64,000 nt of DNA from Pararhizobium sp. (lineage in GTDB: Bacteria; Pseudomonadota; Alphaproteobacteria; Rhizobiales; Rhizobiaceae). The first letter of the stretch is position 1, and every line of letters begins with the position of its first letter. The stretch covers positions 2,418,001 to 2,482,000 of the forward strand of contig CP051237.1 in the NCBI GenBank assembly GCA_017794825.1, given 5' to 3'. The notes under the pieces were generated by a model, which ran no database searches, had not been told where the DNA came from, and worked only from the letters and a program-made list of their open reading frames with translations. Position numbers and translations under genes: made by a program. Positions 1 through 8,924 of the stretch are shown piece by piece.

Positions 1-183
1 ATCTGCTTCGGCGCTTCGGTGCTGGATTCTCGGAATATGCCAATCGCCGGTGTCGCCGTTAGCCTCTTGGCGGAGGAAGTAACCAAAAACGAGCGCGAAG
101 AGATCATTGCCAATATCCGACGGATCGCCACCCGTCTGTCTGCCCGCATGGGCGCAGATCTGGATCGTGCTCGCTTATCTTGA
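1..183 (+). CDS. IclR-family regulator, C-terminal fragment (cut by window start)
   Basis: The first frame is open from base 1 to a TGA at 181-183 and gives 60 residues. They read like the end of an IclR effector-binding domain: the FGASVLDSRNMPIAGVAVS stretch is the usual last beta-hairpin (invariant P and G before a hydrophobic strand), followed by a long charged helix ending in RLSARMGAD. The start and DNA-binding domain lie upstream of the window. No target or ligand can be deduced. The next 1 kb has no gene, so this regulator is not obviously in an operon with anything to its right. Confidence 0.75.
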   Translation: MCFGASVLDSRNMPIAGVAVSLLAEEVTKNEREEIIANIRRIATRLSARMGADLDRARLS

Positions 184-1226
184 CGAGCAAGATCAAGCTC
201 AGCGCTCCCATGTCGGAACAAGATTTTCTGAAGGTGTGATCAGAAAAGGCTCTTTATGGTTATTGATCGTGGTTGAAGGTCGAGACCAACGTCACCCAGG
301 AGGTACTGGCCCCATATCACAATGGGCCAGTGGGAGCTAGCGATGTGCGGTCTCCAATCAAGCGCGGGCTTGATACGCGTACGTGTCTAATATGGCATGA
401 TCTGATCGAAGAACGGTTTCCATTTCCCAGTTTTTGCTTGGCAAGCTCCGCTTCTGGTTGTGTTGCGGGATACTAGTTGGTTAGATTCGCTGCGGCAGCA
501 CCATAGAAAACAAAATAAGCAATAAAAATCAGCTGTATAGTGTATTTTCATTTTCAGACGTCTACCTTTCAGTCCACCTACGGATATATGGTTGCCCCTT
601 CACAGATTCATCCCGTGCATGCGGAGAACAGTTGGTTGCGGGGGCAGGATTTGTTGAAGCACCTACTGTAGAAATATGCGTTTAGGACACTCGACAATAC
701 GATGGGCGACAAGTCTCATTCCCTACCGCTCTTACCCCAATCCTAGGCGCTTTCGCCCTAAATCCAGAACCGAAGTTGATATGCCATAGGCGATTCTGAT
801 TGGAGTTTTCTGACATGGCGAAGGTGCTGGCGAGTAATACTGATAAGGAGAGCGCGGGTTCGACTACTGCAATGCCCTCAACTCCGGACTCTTTCCGGCC
901 GAATTCAGAACGGCGAAAAAGTGCCATTTTTCGCCGTCAAGTGCGCTTGGGCTTTCGGCCGTTTGCTGACGTTCGACGAGGTTGTCAAAGTCGCCTTACA
1001 CGCTCCGAGAATAGATATGCGAATTCAACTTCCTTACAGGAATGGCCGGCCTCTGAGACCTTGCTATGTACGTCTAATCAGGAGGCATTTTCGGCCATTG
1101 ATTGAAGTGCTGAGTTCGGTACGTATCTGCTGGTTCGAAGACAATGTGGATGTCGGTTGACTGGCACCTTTCCCATCGCTTACTGCTTGGTCCAACTGTG
1201 CCCGAGATGGATCTGAGGTGTAAAGC
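184..1226. other. About 1 kb with no recognisable gene
   Basis: Short open frames exist on both strands, none longer than about 100 codons, and none has a recognisable domain, a convincing ribosome site or rhizobial codon bias. Base composition is more AT-rich and irregular than in the flanking genes, especially at 480-700. I see no tRNA, IS end or clear terminator. It could be decayed coding sequence at an old junction. The promoter of the lactonase gene should lie at its right end. Confidence 0.5.
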
Positions 1227-2339
1227 ATGGGTAAAAAACAGCTTGTCTTCATCGGTGGGCTCAATCGCGAAGCTCCATATTTCCAGGGCGCGCGCGGCGT
1301 GGGGCTCTCTGTGTTTAGTTTTGACGATCAGTCTCTGGAAACGGCCTTGCTCGCCGAATATGGCGGCATAGACAATCCCAGCTATCTTTCCGTGAATGAC
1401 GACGGCTCCCGGATCTATGCTAATTCCGAAATCTTCGGCTGGCCCGAGGGACTGGTGACGGCGCTTGCTTTAGATCGCGCAACGAACACGCTCTCCCATA
1501 TCAACATGCACGCGACGCTCGGCAGCATCACGGCGCACAACATGATAACGCGCGATGGCTCGAAGCTGCTGGTTTCGAACTACGCAATGGGCGACAGCGG
1601 CCCCGACCGCTCACTCGTTGTTTTCGGGCTGGGCGACGACGGAGGCCTGACGAACGTCCTATCCGCCGTCGCTCATGTCGGAACAGGGGCCGATCCGGAG
1701 CGTCAGGAACGTAGCCACGCCCACAGCTTAACTGAATTGAAGACGGGCGGCGTCGCTGTCGCCTGCGACCTTGGTCTGGACATGCTGATCGCCTACCGGC
1801 TTGATCCGGATGGTTCGTTGTCCCGACTCGACGAGTTGAAATTGGCACCTGGCTCCGGTCCGCGGCATCTGGCGTTGCATCCGGACGGCAAGATGATCTT
1901 CGTCATCAACGAACTAAACGCAACAATCTGCTCGCTGCGTATCGATGGTGAAACAGGCGCAATGAGCCTGCTCGACACGCAGTCCGCCGCCGATGCGAGC
2001 CAGCCGGACGTCGAGAACCATTGCGCCGATCTGCAGATATCGCCGGACGGCCGGTTCCTTTACGGGTCGAACCGCGGACACGACACTGTGGTCGTCTTCT
2101 CAGTCGATGCGGAAAGCGGCAAACTGACATTGGTCGGTCACGCGCCATGCGGCGGAGCGACGCCGCGCAATCTCGGCATGTCCCCGGACGGTGCTTTCCT
2201 GTTTTCCGCCAACCAGAACGCCGACCGGGTTACGATCTTCCGTCGCAATGAAGAGACCGGCGTATTGACCGATACTGGTAGGGCGATTGAAACCGGCACG
2301 CCGATGTGCGTCAAATTCGCCCGGACGCCGCTTGCCTGA
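1227..2339 (+). CDS. Lactonase family protein (seven-bladed beta-propeller, 6-phosphogluconolactonase-like)
   Basis: This 370-residue protein has the length and repeat pattern of the cytoplasmic propeller lactonases (Pgl/YbhE type), which hydrolyse sugar lactones. Blade repeats of the form PDGxxIY/PDGRFLYGSNRG recur about every 50 residues, with typical elements such as SGPRHLALHPDG and PRNLGMSPDGAFLFSANQ. No signal peptide is visible, so it is probably cytosolic. A GAGG ribosome site lies just before the ATG. It is convergent with the IclR gene (3 bases between stops) and sits beside a sugar-type ABC importer and an amidohydrolase of the lactonase-containing superfamily, which fits sugar-acid or lactone catabolism. 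The exact substrate is unknown. Confidence 0.85.
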   Translation: MGKKQLVFIGGLNREAPYFQGARGVGLSVFSFDDQSLETALLAEYGGIDNPSYLSVNDDGSRIYANSEIFGWPEGLVTALALDRATNTLSHINMHATLGSITAHNMITRDGSKLLVSNYAMGDSGPDRSLVVFGLGDDGGLTNVLSAVAHVGTGADPERQERSHAHSLTELKTGGVAVACDLGLDMLIAYRLDPDGSLSRLDELKLAPGSGPRHLALHPDGKMIFVINELNATICSLRIDGETGAMSLLDTQSAADASQPDVENHCADLQISPDGRFLYGSNRGHDTVVVFSVDAESGKLTLVGHAPCGGATPRNLGMSPDGAFLFSANQNADRVTIFRRNEETGVLTDTGRAIETGTPMCVKFARTPLA

Positions 2340-2342
2340 GGG

Positions 2343-3185
2343 TCAGTCGGTCGACAAAGGAAATTCGGGGCGGCGAAGCCTGCCGCCGAGTTCGCGCGAC
2401 AGCGTGTCGGCGCATTCGAACAGACGCTGTTCCGCCTCGGTGAGTTGCACCTCGTTTTCCACCCAGACAAGGTAGGGCATGGTCAGCGCCGCCTGCACGT
2501 TGCCGCTGGAATCAACGATCGGAAAACTTACGTCCGTAATCCCGCGCAGTGTCTCGTCGCTGACGCATTCGTAGCCGCGCCGGTTGACGTCTGAAATTCT
2601 GTCAATCAGCGGCTTCGGATCCTCTCCCCGCTCGCGCAATGCCCCGCCCAGGGCCTCTTCCAGGGAACGCCGCACTGAGGATGGCTGGAAGGCGATCAGG
2701 GTGCGGCCCGAGGCGGTTTTGAGTAGAGGACGCTGGGTTCCGAGTCTGACGCGGAAGCCGATAGGCGCAGGATTGTCAGAAACCACGACAACACGCGTCG
2801 TCCAGCCGTCGAGGACCGATATGATGACGACCTGTTCCACCTGCATCGCGAGGCGATCGAGCACAGGGTGAGCCGCCTGGATAAGACGGCGGATCGGGAG
2901 GTGATTGCTTGCGAGATCGAACAGTTTCAGCGACAGGCGAAAGGCGTCGTCTCCGGGACCGCGCACAACATAGCCGCGCCTTTCCAGCGACATCACCACG
3001 CGATACACTTGCTGGACCGATCGGTTGAGTTTCTGGGCGATCTGGCTGAGTATCAGGCCTTCAGACTGGAGAGCGAGAAGTTCCAGGATGTCGAGCCCCT
3101 TCTCGAGCGCCGGCGCCCGATAGGATGACGGTACGGAGGGTGTAGGCTGGGCCTTTCGGGTGGAAGTTTCCTTGACGCTGCTCAT
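2343..3185 (-). CDS. IclR-family transcriptional regulator
   Basis: This is a full-length IclR protein of 280 residues. The winged helix is near residues 25-90 (ALEKGLDILELLA, then the LSQIAQKLNRSVQQVYRVV recognition region), and the effector-binding domain fills the rest (GTQRPLLKTASGRTLIAF, RGYECVSDETLRGITDVSFP). The frame is open 348 bases further upstream, but ATG 3185 is preferred: it has a GGGAAGGACGG ribosome site, and a longer form would overlap the divergent gene and its promoter. It is divergent from the deacylase-dehydratase-amidohydrolase operon. An imperfect palindrome at 3242-3263 in front of it recurs at 11018-11039, so I infer that it is the local regulator of the cluster. Confidence 0.9.
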   Translation of the reverse strand: MSSVKETSTRKAQPTPSVPSSYRAPALEKGLDILELLALQSEGLILSQIAQKLNRSVQQVYRVVMSLERRGYVVRGPGDDAFRLSLKLFDLASNHLPIRRLIQAAHPVLDRLAMQVEQVVIISVLDGWTTRVVVVSDNPAPIGFRVRLGTQRPLLKTASGRTLIAFQPSSVRRSLEEALGGALRERGEDPKPLIDRISDVNRRGYECVSDETLRGITDVSFPIVDSSGNVQAALTMPYLVWVENEVQLTEAEQRLFECADTLSRELGGRLRRPEFPLSTD

Positions 3186-3241
3186 CCGTCCTTCCCTAAT
3201 AAGTCGAGGCGCTGGATACCAGTAAAAATTCACTGTTGCTA

Positions 3242-3263
3242 GTATCATAAATAAACGATAGTT
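3242..3263. promoter_or_regulatory. Probable IclR operator, copy 1
   Basis: An AT-rich 22-bp site with outer arms TATC and GATA lies in the gap between the divergent IclR gene (start 3185) and the deacylase gene (start 3360). Its reverse complement matches 11018-11039 at 19 of 22 positions, with three substitutions and no gaps. Sharing between two divergent promoter regions of one cluster is what a pathway-specific repressor would need. That the IclR protein binds it is inference. Confidence 0.6.
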
Positions 3264-3359
3264 TTCATATAGAAAAAATGAAGCCGCTTTTGCAAGGCGG
3301 GATCGTTTGAGCGCGTAACCGATTTCGCATGGTTCGGAGACGCCGGGAGGGGAGTTTCC

Positions 3360-4364
3360 GTGGGCAGCAAAGTCGGCGACACCGATATCGACTTCAATAT
3401 TGGCGGCAAGCAGACGGGTTTCCTGCGCCTGCCCTATTCCGAACATGACGACGCCTGGGGCGTCATTCCCGTCCCGCTGGCCGTCATCAGCAACGGTGAC
3501 GGGCCGACCGTCATCCTCCAGGGCGGCAATCACGGCGACGAATATGAAGGTCCGATCGTGCTTGGAGAGATCATACGCGATCTCGATCCCGAGAGCGTCA
3601 ACGGCCGCCTGATAATCGTCCCGGCGCTCAATCTTCCGGCGGTACTAGCCGGCTCCCGGGTTTCGCCGATAGATGGCCTCAACCTGAACCGCACCTTTCC
3701 CGGCGATTCCTCGGGATCGCCGACGCAGCAACTTTCTTCCTGGGTCAACGACGAGCTCTTTCCGATGGCTGACGCGTTCGTCGATCTGCATTCCGGCGGG
3801 TCTTCCCTGTCGATCGTCCCGAGCGCAATCGTCGAGCCCTCGGACGATCCGGCCTTGACCGCGCGCAATCATGAAGCCGTCGCTGCTTTCAATGCGCCGA
3901 TGAGCGTTGTCATTTCGAACCGCGGAGACACCCGCACGTCGACTGCTTCGGCGGTGCGCGCAGGATTGGTCACGGTCGGCACGGAAATGGCCGGCGCCGG
4001 CACGGTTTCCCCGGAGGCGGTGAAACTCTGTCGTCGCGGGGTGAATAATCTGTTGCATCATTTTGGCGTTCTCAAATCGGCGAACACATCGCCGCCGGTA
4101 ATCGGAACGGAACAGGTTTTCCATGAACTCGGACCGAATGCGCATGTCCTGACCGAGGACGCCGGCGTATTCGAATCCTTTCATGCTCTGGGATCCCGCG
4201 TCCGCGCGGGAGAGGCGGCCGGTCGTGTGCATTCGCTCAGCGATCCGCGCAAACCGCCTGTGGAACTGACCTTCTGGGCCGACGGGGTAGTCTACGGTCT
4301 TCGTCATCCGGGCCGCGTCCGACCGGGCAATTGTTGCGCTGTTGTCGCCTCGCCATGTGAATGA
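3360..4364 (+). CDS. Succinylglutamate desuccinylase/aspartoacylase family deacylase
   Basis: The product has 334 residues and a zinc carboxypeptidase-like fold. Zinc ligands are visible as H58 and E61 in GNHGDEYEG and H144 in DLHSGG, with the substrate-binding NLNRTFPG at 108-115. The family removes acyl groups from N-acyl amino acids; ectoine-pathway deacylases (DoeB) are close in architecture, but specificity cannot be read here. The start is GTG 3360, seven bases after GGAGGGG. It is the first gene of a tight operon with a PLP dehydratase (1 base between stop and next ATG) and an amidohydrolase, and it is divergent from the IclR gene. The combination suggests stepwise breakdown of an acylated amino compound. 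Confidence 0.82.
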   Translation: MGSKVGDTDIDFNIGGKQTGFLRLPYSEHDDAWGVIPVPLAVISNGDGPTVILQGGNHGDEYEGPIVLGEIIRDLDPESVNGRLIIVPALNLPAVLAGSRVSPIDGLNLNRTFPGDSSGSPTQQLSSWVNDELFPMADAFVDLHSGGSSLSIVPSAIVEPSDDPALTARNHEAVAAFNAPMSVVISNRGDTRTSTASAVRAGLVTVGTEMAGAGTVSPEAVKLCRRGVNNLLHHFGVLKSANTSPPVIGTEQVFHELGPNAHVLTEDAGVFESFHALGSRVRAGEAAGRVHSLSDPRKPPVELTFWADGVVYGLRHPGRVRPGNCCAVVASPCE

Positions 4365-4365
4365 C

Positions 4366-5316
4366 ATGAAAGTATCACTCGACGATATCAGACAGGCGCA
4401 AACACGCATTGCGCCGCATATCAGAAAAACGCCGCTCATGGAGGCGACGATTGTCGCCGAGCCGCCAACACCGGCGCGTCTCTGGCTGAAACTGGAGAAC
4501 CTACAGGTCACCGGCTCCTTCAAGGCGCGGGGCGCGACCAGCAAACTTCTCACGTTGCCGCCGGATGAGCTTGCGGCCGGTGTGGTCACGGCCTCCGGCG
4601 GAAATCACGGCCTTGCGACGGCCCGCGCAGCGAACATGGCGAAAGTGCCGGCAACCATCTACGTCCCGGAGAATGTCGCGCCCTACAAAGTGGACAAGCT
4701 GCGGGCAATGGGGGCGAAAGTGATTGTCACCGGTTCGGTCTGGAACGAGACCAACCGGTATGCGACCGCATTCGCGGAAGAAACCGGCGCCGCGTATTTT
4801 CACCCCTTCGCCGATCCGGCCGTGGTGGCCGGGCAGGGCTCCCTGGCGCTGGAAATCCTGGAAGAGCGGCCGGGTCTCACCGCAGTCCTGATCGCCATCG
4901 GAGGCGGCGGTCTCATCACCGGAATGGCGATAGCCCTGAAAGCACTAAAGCCTTCGATCCGCATCATAGGAGTCGAACCGGTGGGCTGTCCCACCTTTCA
5001 TGCCTCCATCGTGGCCGGACATGTGGTTCCGGTCGAAAAGGTAACGACTCGCGTCGCCACCATGGCGTGCGCCGAAACCGATCCGGAAGTTTTCGCACTC
5101 TCTCGCAGTCTGATAGACGAAGTCGTGCTCATCGAGGACGAGGACATGGTTTCCGCCGCCCACTATCTTTGGTCGGAATTCGGTCTCGCGGCGGATCTGA
5201 GCGGCGCCGCGGCAATTGCCGCATTGCGCACCGGGCGCGTCGTGTTCTCCGAAAGCGATGAGGTTTGTGCGCTGGTCTGCGGCGCCGGCACGGAAGGCAT
5301 CGCTAGTGGGCAGTGA
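4366..5316 (+). CDS. Threonine/serine dehydratase-like PLP enzyme
   Basis: This 316-residue fold-type II PLP enzyme resembles the catalytic domain of threonine ammonia-lyase and the hydroxyectoine-utilisation dehydratase EutB. The Schiff-base lysine is K53 in GSFKARGA, the phosphate and carboxylate loop is SGGNHG at 77-82, and a glycine loop GGGGLITG lies near 175-183. There is no ACT regulatory domain, as in catabolic forms. I chose ATG 4366, one base after the upstream stop codon; a TTG 24 bases earlier is possible. The next gene starts inside its last codons. The likely reaction is elimination of water or another beta-substituent from a hydroxy amino acid; the substrate is not known. Confidence 0.85.
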   Translation: MKVSLDDIRQAQTRIAPHIRKTPLMEATIVAEPPTPARLWLKLENLQVTGSFKARGATSKLLTLPPDELAAGVVTASGGNHGLATARAANMAKVPATIYVPENVAPYKVDKLRAMGAKVIVTGSVWNETNRYATAFAEETGAAYFHPFADPAVVAGQGSLALEILEERPGLTAVLIAIGGGGLITGMAIALKALKPSIRIIGVEPVGCPTFHASIVAGHVVPVEKVTTRVATMACAETDPEVFALSRSLIDEVVLIEDEDMVSAAHYLWSEFGLAADLSGAAAIAALRTGRVVFSESDEVCALVCGAGTEGIASGQ

Positions 5317-6211
5317 GACCTATCGCGGACCAATCATAGACGCCCATCACCATCTGTGGGATCTGCGCCTCGAGCGTCATGCCTGGCTCGACTGGCCGAA
5401 ACGCGGCGATGAACTTGCGCCGCTGCGGCGCAATTACCTCGTCGACGACTATCTCGAGGCTTCATCCGGATCGGGGATCGTCGCAAGCGTCCATGTGGAG
5501 GCGAACTGGGATCCGACCGATCCGCTCGGCGAAACCTTATGGCTTGACGATCTGGAACGCCCGGCGGGCATCGCGGCCCGATATGTCGCCAGCGCCGCGC
5601 TGGCCAGCGACAATGCGCAGGAAATCATCGAACGACAGGCCGCGCACGAAAGCGTCGCCGGCATCCGCGAAATCATCTCCTGGCATCCTGACCCCGCCAA
5701 GGCCCGGGTGGAACGAGGCGACCTGATGGAGGATGCCCAATGGCGCGCCGGGCTGACGCATCTGCAGAGCCACGGTCTCAGTTTCGACCTGCTGATATCG
5801 AGCCGCCAGCTCGATATGGCCTTGCGGTTGGCGCGGGATTTCCCGGATATGCAGTTCGTCCTCAACCATTGCGGCAGTCCGATGGACCGTGACGTCGAGG
5901 GTTTGGACCACTGGCGCGCATCGCTTCGCCGTCTTGCCACGGCGAAAAATGTGAGCCTGAAGATTTCCGATCCCGTCGCCTATGACCCGGCATGGACGCG
6001 CGAAAGTCTGGCGGGCGTGATCCTTCACTGCATCGACTGCTTCGGCGCAGGGCGATGCATGTTCGCCAGCGACTATCCGGTCGCCGGTCTGCATATAACA
6101 TTTGATCACTGGCTCGCGCTCTTCAGCGACATCGTCGCCGATCTGTCTGAAGACGAGAAGCGTTCGCTGTTTTTTGACAACGCGCGGAAGGTCTATCGCA
6201 TTCCTGCCTGA
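5306..6211 (+). CDS. Amidohydrolase 2 family protein (TIM-barrel, lactonase-like)
   Basis: The protein has 301 residues if started at GTG 5306, which overlaps the dehydratase stop by 11 bases. A longer open frame exists, but its extra N-terminus is just the other reading of the dehydratase gene. Metal-binding DAHHHLWD at 12-19 and the late aspartate in FASDYPV are the signature of the COG3618 group, which includes L-fuconolactonase and 2-pyrone-4,6-dicarboxylate lactonase. In operon with the deacylase and the dehydratase. It is convergent with the ABC permease genes. Hydrolysis of a lactone or cyclic amide is the most likely role. Confidence 0.85.
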   Translation: MGSETYRGPIIDAHHHLWDLRLERHAWLDWPKRGDELAPLRRNYLVDDYLEASSGSGIVASVHVEANWDPTDPLGETLWLDDLERPAGIAARYVASAALASDNAQEIIERQAAHESVAGIREIISWHPDPAKARVERGDLMEDAQWRAGLTHLQSHGLSFDLLISSRQLDMALRLARDFPDMQFVLNHCGSPMDRDVEGLDHWRASLRRLATAKNVSLKISDPVAYDPAWTRESLAGVILHCIDCFGAGRCMFASDYPVAGLHITFDHWLALFSDIVADLSEDEKRSLFFDNARKVYRIPA

Positions 6212-6220
6212 TGACGACAG

Positions 6221-7180
6221 TCAGATCCGCGTGCTGACATGCGGGTCACGACCGTAGAGCGAAACCAGCAGGATGATCACAAGACCAAGGGCCGCTTGCA
6301 CCACCGAGGGCTGGAGGCCGAGGCCGATAAGCAGCGTGTTGAGCTCGGTTAGCACGAGCGCACCCGCGACCGTGCCGAGATAGGACCCGCGTCCGCCGAC
6401 CAGCGCCGTTCCGCCGATAACGACGGCGGCGATCGTCTGGAACAGGTAGGGTTGCCCCACTTCGCCATAGGCCGAGCCCGTAAAGCCCAGGAGCAGGATG
6501 CCTGTCACGGCGGCGAAGAAGGCGCTGATCGCGAAGGTCAGCGTCCACATCCCGAGAGGACTGATCAGTGCGAGCATGGCTGCGCGCGGATTGTTGCCTA
6601 GCGCATAGACGCGCCGCCCGTAGGGCGTGCGCACCAGAAGAACCGTGATCACGGCGATCACAACAATGAAGCAGGGAACGAGCCAGGGCACCGGCAGTCC
6701 CATGGCCGATCCACCAATGGACACGAACTCGGAGAGCAGGGCGGGAGCTGAACCGGACGGGAACCCCGCAGTCCACAAGAGGACCGAGCCCTGGATTATG
6801 GTGCCGACGCCAAGTGTCACGATCAGCGGATGGATATTGAGCCCGCCGGAGACCAGCCCGTTAAACGCGCCGATCACGAGCGCCAGCGCCAGAACGATGA
6901 CGCAAACGACCCAGAAACTCATGCCGTCGCCATACAATTGCGCCGAGACCACATTGGCGAAACCGATGACAAACGGGATAGAAAGATCGATGCCGCCCAG
7001 AATGATCACCAGCGTCTGGCCGATCGAGGCGATTGCAAGCAGCGATGCGAGCACCAGCATGGCCCTCATCGAAAAGGCCGAACTGTAGCCCTGGATGAGC
7101 AATGTTCCGAGCATATGCAGGGCTATGGCGATGAGAAATGCGCCAAGCGCTCTTCGCTGGTCTGTCGACAGGTTCTTCAT
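6221..7180 (-). CDS. Ribose-type ABC transporter permease (second permease)
   Basis: This is a 319-residue inner-membrane protein of the RbsC/BPD_transp_2 family with about eight to ten hydrophobic segments. Family motifs are GQTLVIILGGIDLSI near the N-terminal third and GGRGSYLGTVAGAL near the end; YALGNNPRAA is the ATPase-contacting loop. ATG 7180 overlaps the stop of the first permease by four bases, so the two are translationally coupled. The longer open frame upstream is a shadow of the neighbouring permease. It is the last gene of the importer operon and convergent with the amidohydrolase. Confidence 0.9.
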   Translation of the reverse strand: MKNLSTDQRRALGAFLIAIALHMLGTLLIQGYSSAFSMRAMLVLASLLAIASIGQTLVIILGGIDLSIPFVIGFANVVSAQLYGDGMSFWVVCVIVLALALVIGAFNGLVSGGLNIHPLIVTLGVGTIIQGSVLLWTAGFPSGSAPALLSEFVSIGGSAMGLPVPWLVPCFIVVIAVITVLLVRTPYGRRVYALGNNPRAAMLALISPLGMWTLTFAISAFFAAVTGILLLGFTGSAYGEVGQPYLFQTIAAVVIGGTALVGGRGSYLGTVAGALVLTELNTLLIGLGLQPSVVQAALGLVIILLVSLYGRDPHVSTRI

Positions 7181-8178
7181 GATCCCGCCCTCTGCGCTCT
7201 TTGTTCCATATATCGATCCTGAAGCGCAGTCAGGACGATGGCCAGCACGAGGATCGCGCCGTAGCTGATTTGCAAGATGAATGTCGAGACGTTGAGATAG
7301 GTCAGCGCGCTCTGCAGCAGAAAAATGTCGATGGCGCCGATAGCGGCGCCAATGACGCTGCCGCGTCCGCCGGCCAGACTGACTCCGCCGAGCGCAACCG
7401 CCGAAATCGCGATCAGCGTATAAGTCGGTCCGACAGCCGGGTCGGCCGACCCGATCAGCGCCGTCAGCATCAGTCCCGCCGCCCCGGAAAACAGTCCGGT
7501 GATGACGAAAGACAGGAAACGGACCTTTGTCACCGGCACGCCGGCGGTGTAGGCGGCGCGGTCGTCGCTGCCGACCGCCATCAGCTGGTCGTAATAAGGC
7601 GTCCGGCAGATCGCCCACCAGACCAGGTACACGCATCCGAGCGGCAGGATCGACCATGTTCCGGCCAGTTGCGAGAGCCATTGCGGCGCCGTTCCGGTGG
7701 GCGCGGGCAGGATCGTCAGCGTTGCGCCGACGAGCACAAGATAGGTGCCCAGCGTGGCGACAATCGGCTGGATCCGCAGGATCGTCGCCAGGAAGGCATT
7801 GACCACACCGCCCGCCACTCCGACCAGCAAGGCCGCCGGAACAATCACGAAGGGCGATGATACGCCCAGCATCTGGATGAAGACGAGCACGATGATCGCA
7901 TTGACGAAACCCATCAGCGGTCCGACGGAAATGTCGATGCCGCCGCGCCCGCCGAGAAAGGCCGGGGTCGAGGCGACGGCTGCGCCTATCAGCGGCGCGG
8001 CCAGCCCGACCAACGTTCCCCAGGCGGCCGGCGCGAACCGCGCCGGATTGAGCCAAATATTGATCGCCAGAAGAATGACGAAGAGCAGCGGCGCGAAGCC
8101 CGCGCTGGAAAAAACGCTGCGCTGCACAGCTCTGGCCAGGCGATATCCCGAACCTGTCGTGGCGCCCCGCTCACTCAT
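7177..8178 (-). CDS. Ribose-type ABC transporter permease (first permease)
   Basis: The product is a 333-residue RbsC-like membrane protein. The conserved GGRGGIDISVGPLMG stretch and the late GGVSLAGGRGSVIGA motif mark the family. Together with the second permease it would form a heterodimeric pore in the inner membrane. It overlaps the second ATPase gene upstream by four bases and the second permease downstream by four bases. The set of two different permeases plus a split ATPase is unusual for a ribose-class importer, where one permease gene often suffices. Confidence 0.9.
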   Translation of the reverse strand: MSERGATTGSGYRLARAVQRSVFSSAGFAPLLFVILLAINIWLNPARFAPAAWGTLVGLAAPLIGAAVASTPAFLGGRGGIDISVGPLMGFVNAIIVLVFIQMLGVSSPFVIVPAALLVGVAGGVVNAFLATILRIQPIVATLGTYLVLVGATLTILPAPTGTAPQWLSQLAGTWSILPLGCVYLVWWAICRTPYYDQLMAVGSDDRAAYTAGVPVTKVRFLSFVITGLFSGAAGLMLTALIGSADPAVGPTYTLIAISAVALGGVSLAGGRGSVIGAAIGAIDIFLLQSALTYLNVSTFILQISYGAILVLAIVLTALQDRYMEQRAQRAGS

Positions 8179-8924
8179 GAGTCTCTTCCGAACATGGTTG
8201 CGATGATGCGGTCGGCGCTCATTTCCTCACCGGAGAGACGGCTTGCGAGTTCGAAATCTCGAAACACCAGAACACGGTCGCACAGATGCAATGATTCCTC
8301 GATTTCCGTTGAAAGAATTATCAGCGCCATGCCCTCGCCCGACAGTTCACGGAAGACTTCATAGAGTATCTTGCGCGTCGCGATATCCACGCCTCTCGTC
8401 GGATCGTTCAGCAGCAATACGCCCGGCTGCAAGGCAAGCGCCCGCGCCAGCAGGACTTTCTGCTGGTTTCCGCCGGAAAGCGTGGTGATCGGCTCCCGCG
8501 GATGGGGCGCCACAATGGAAAGTCGCTCGCGGTAATGGTCGTAGCGTTCGCGGCGGCGGCGATAGCTGATGAGACCCGCGACGCAGTCCCGGGTCACTGT
8601 CGCCATGGCGAAATTGTCGAGAATCGAGAGAGCCGGAAAAATCCCGCTGGCGCGCCGATCACGCGGAAGGTATGCGACGCCGTGCAATACGGCGCGGCGA
8701 AAGCTGTTGATCGCGTGCGTGCGCCCGGCGTCGTCGCGGTACCCGATGCTGCCGCCTGCAGGGGTGACGAGGCCGGCCAGCATTTCCAGAAAGCGTTCCT
8801 GGCCGTTTCCGTCCAGACCGGCGAGGCCGACGATCTCGCCGGCGCCGATGCTTTCGTCGATCGCCTGTCGGTCGGCCCGCAGCCGCAGGCCTTCCACGAT
8901 CAGCTTGTCCGCTGCCGCGTTCAC
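8175..8924 (-). CDS. Sugar ABC transporter ATP-binding protein, equivalent to the C-terminal half of RbsA
   Basis: A single nucleotide-binding domain of 249 residues. The P-loop is degenerate (GLAGLDGNGQERF, no GKS/T), as in the second half of RbsA-type double ATPases, while the LSGGNQQKVLLARAL signature and the Walker B LLLNDPTRGVD are kept. It begins at GTG 8924 overlapping the TGA of the preceding ATPase gene, and its stop overlaps the first permease. Here the usual ~500-residue RbsA polypeptide is made as two proteins. This could be a real split or a one-base frameshift in an rbsA gene; the full ends and normal combined length (492 residues) allow either. Confidence 0.85.
   Translation of the reverse strand: MNAAADKLIVEGLRLRADRQAIDESIGAGEIVGLAGLDGNGQERFLEMLAGLVTPAGGSIGYRDDAGRTHAINSFRRAVLHGVAYLPRDRRASGIFPALSILDNFAMATVTRDCVAGLISYRRRRERYDHYRERLSIVAPHPREPITTLSGGNQQKVLLARALALQPGVLLLNDPTRGVDIATRKILYEVFRELSGEGMALIILSTEIEESLHLCDRVLVFRDFELASRLSGEEMSADRIIATMFGRDS

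Noticed and set aside
3186-3533. N-terminal extension of the IclR protein
   Set aside because: The extra 116 codons overlap the divergent deacylase gene and the operator; ATG 3185 has a strong ribosome site and gives the normal family length.
7181-8056. N-terminal extension of the second permease
   Set aside because: Arginine-rich translation of the other permease gene in the wrong frame; ATG 7180 in an ATGA overlap is the expected coupled start.
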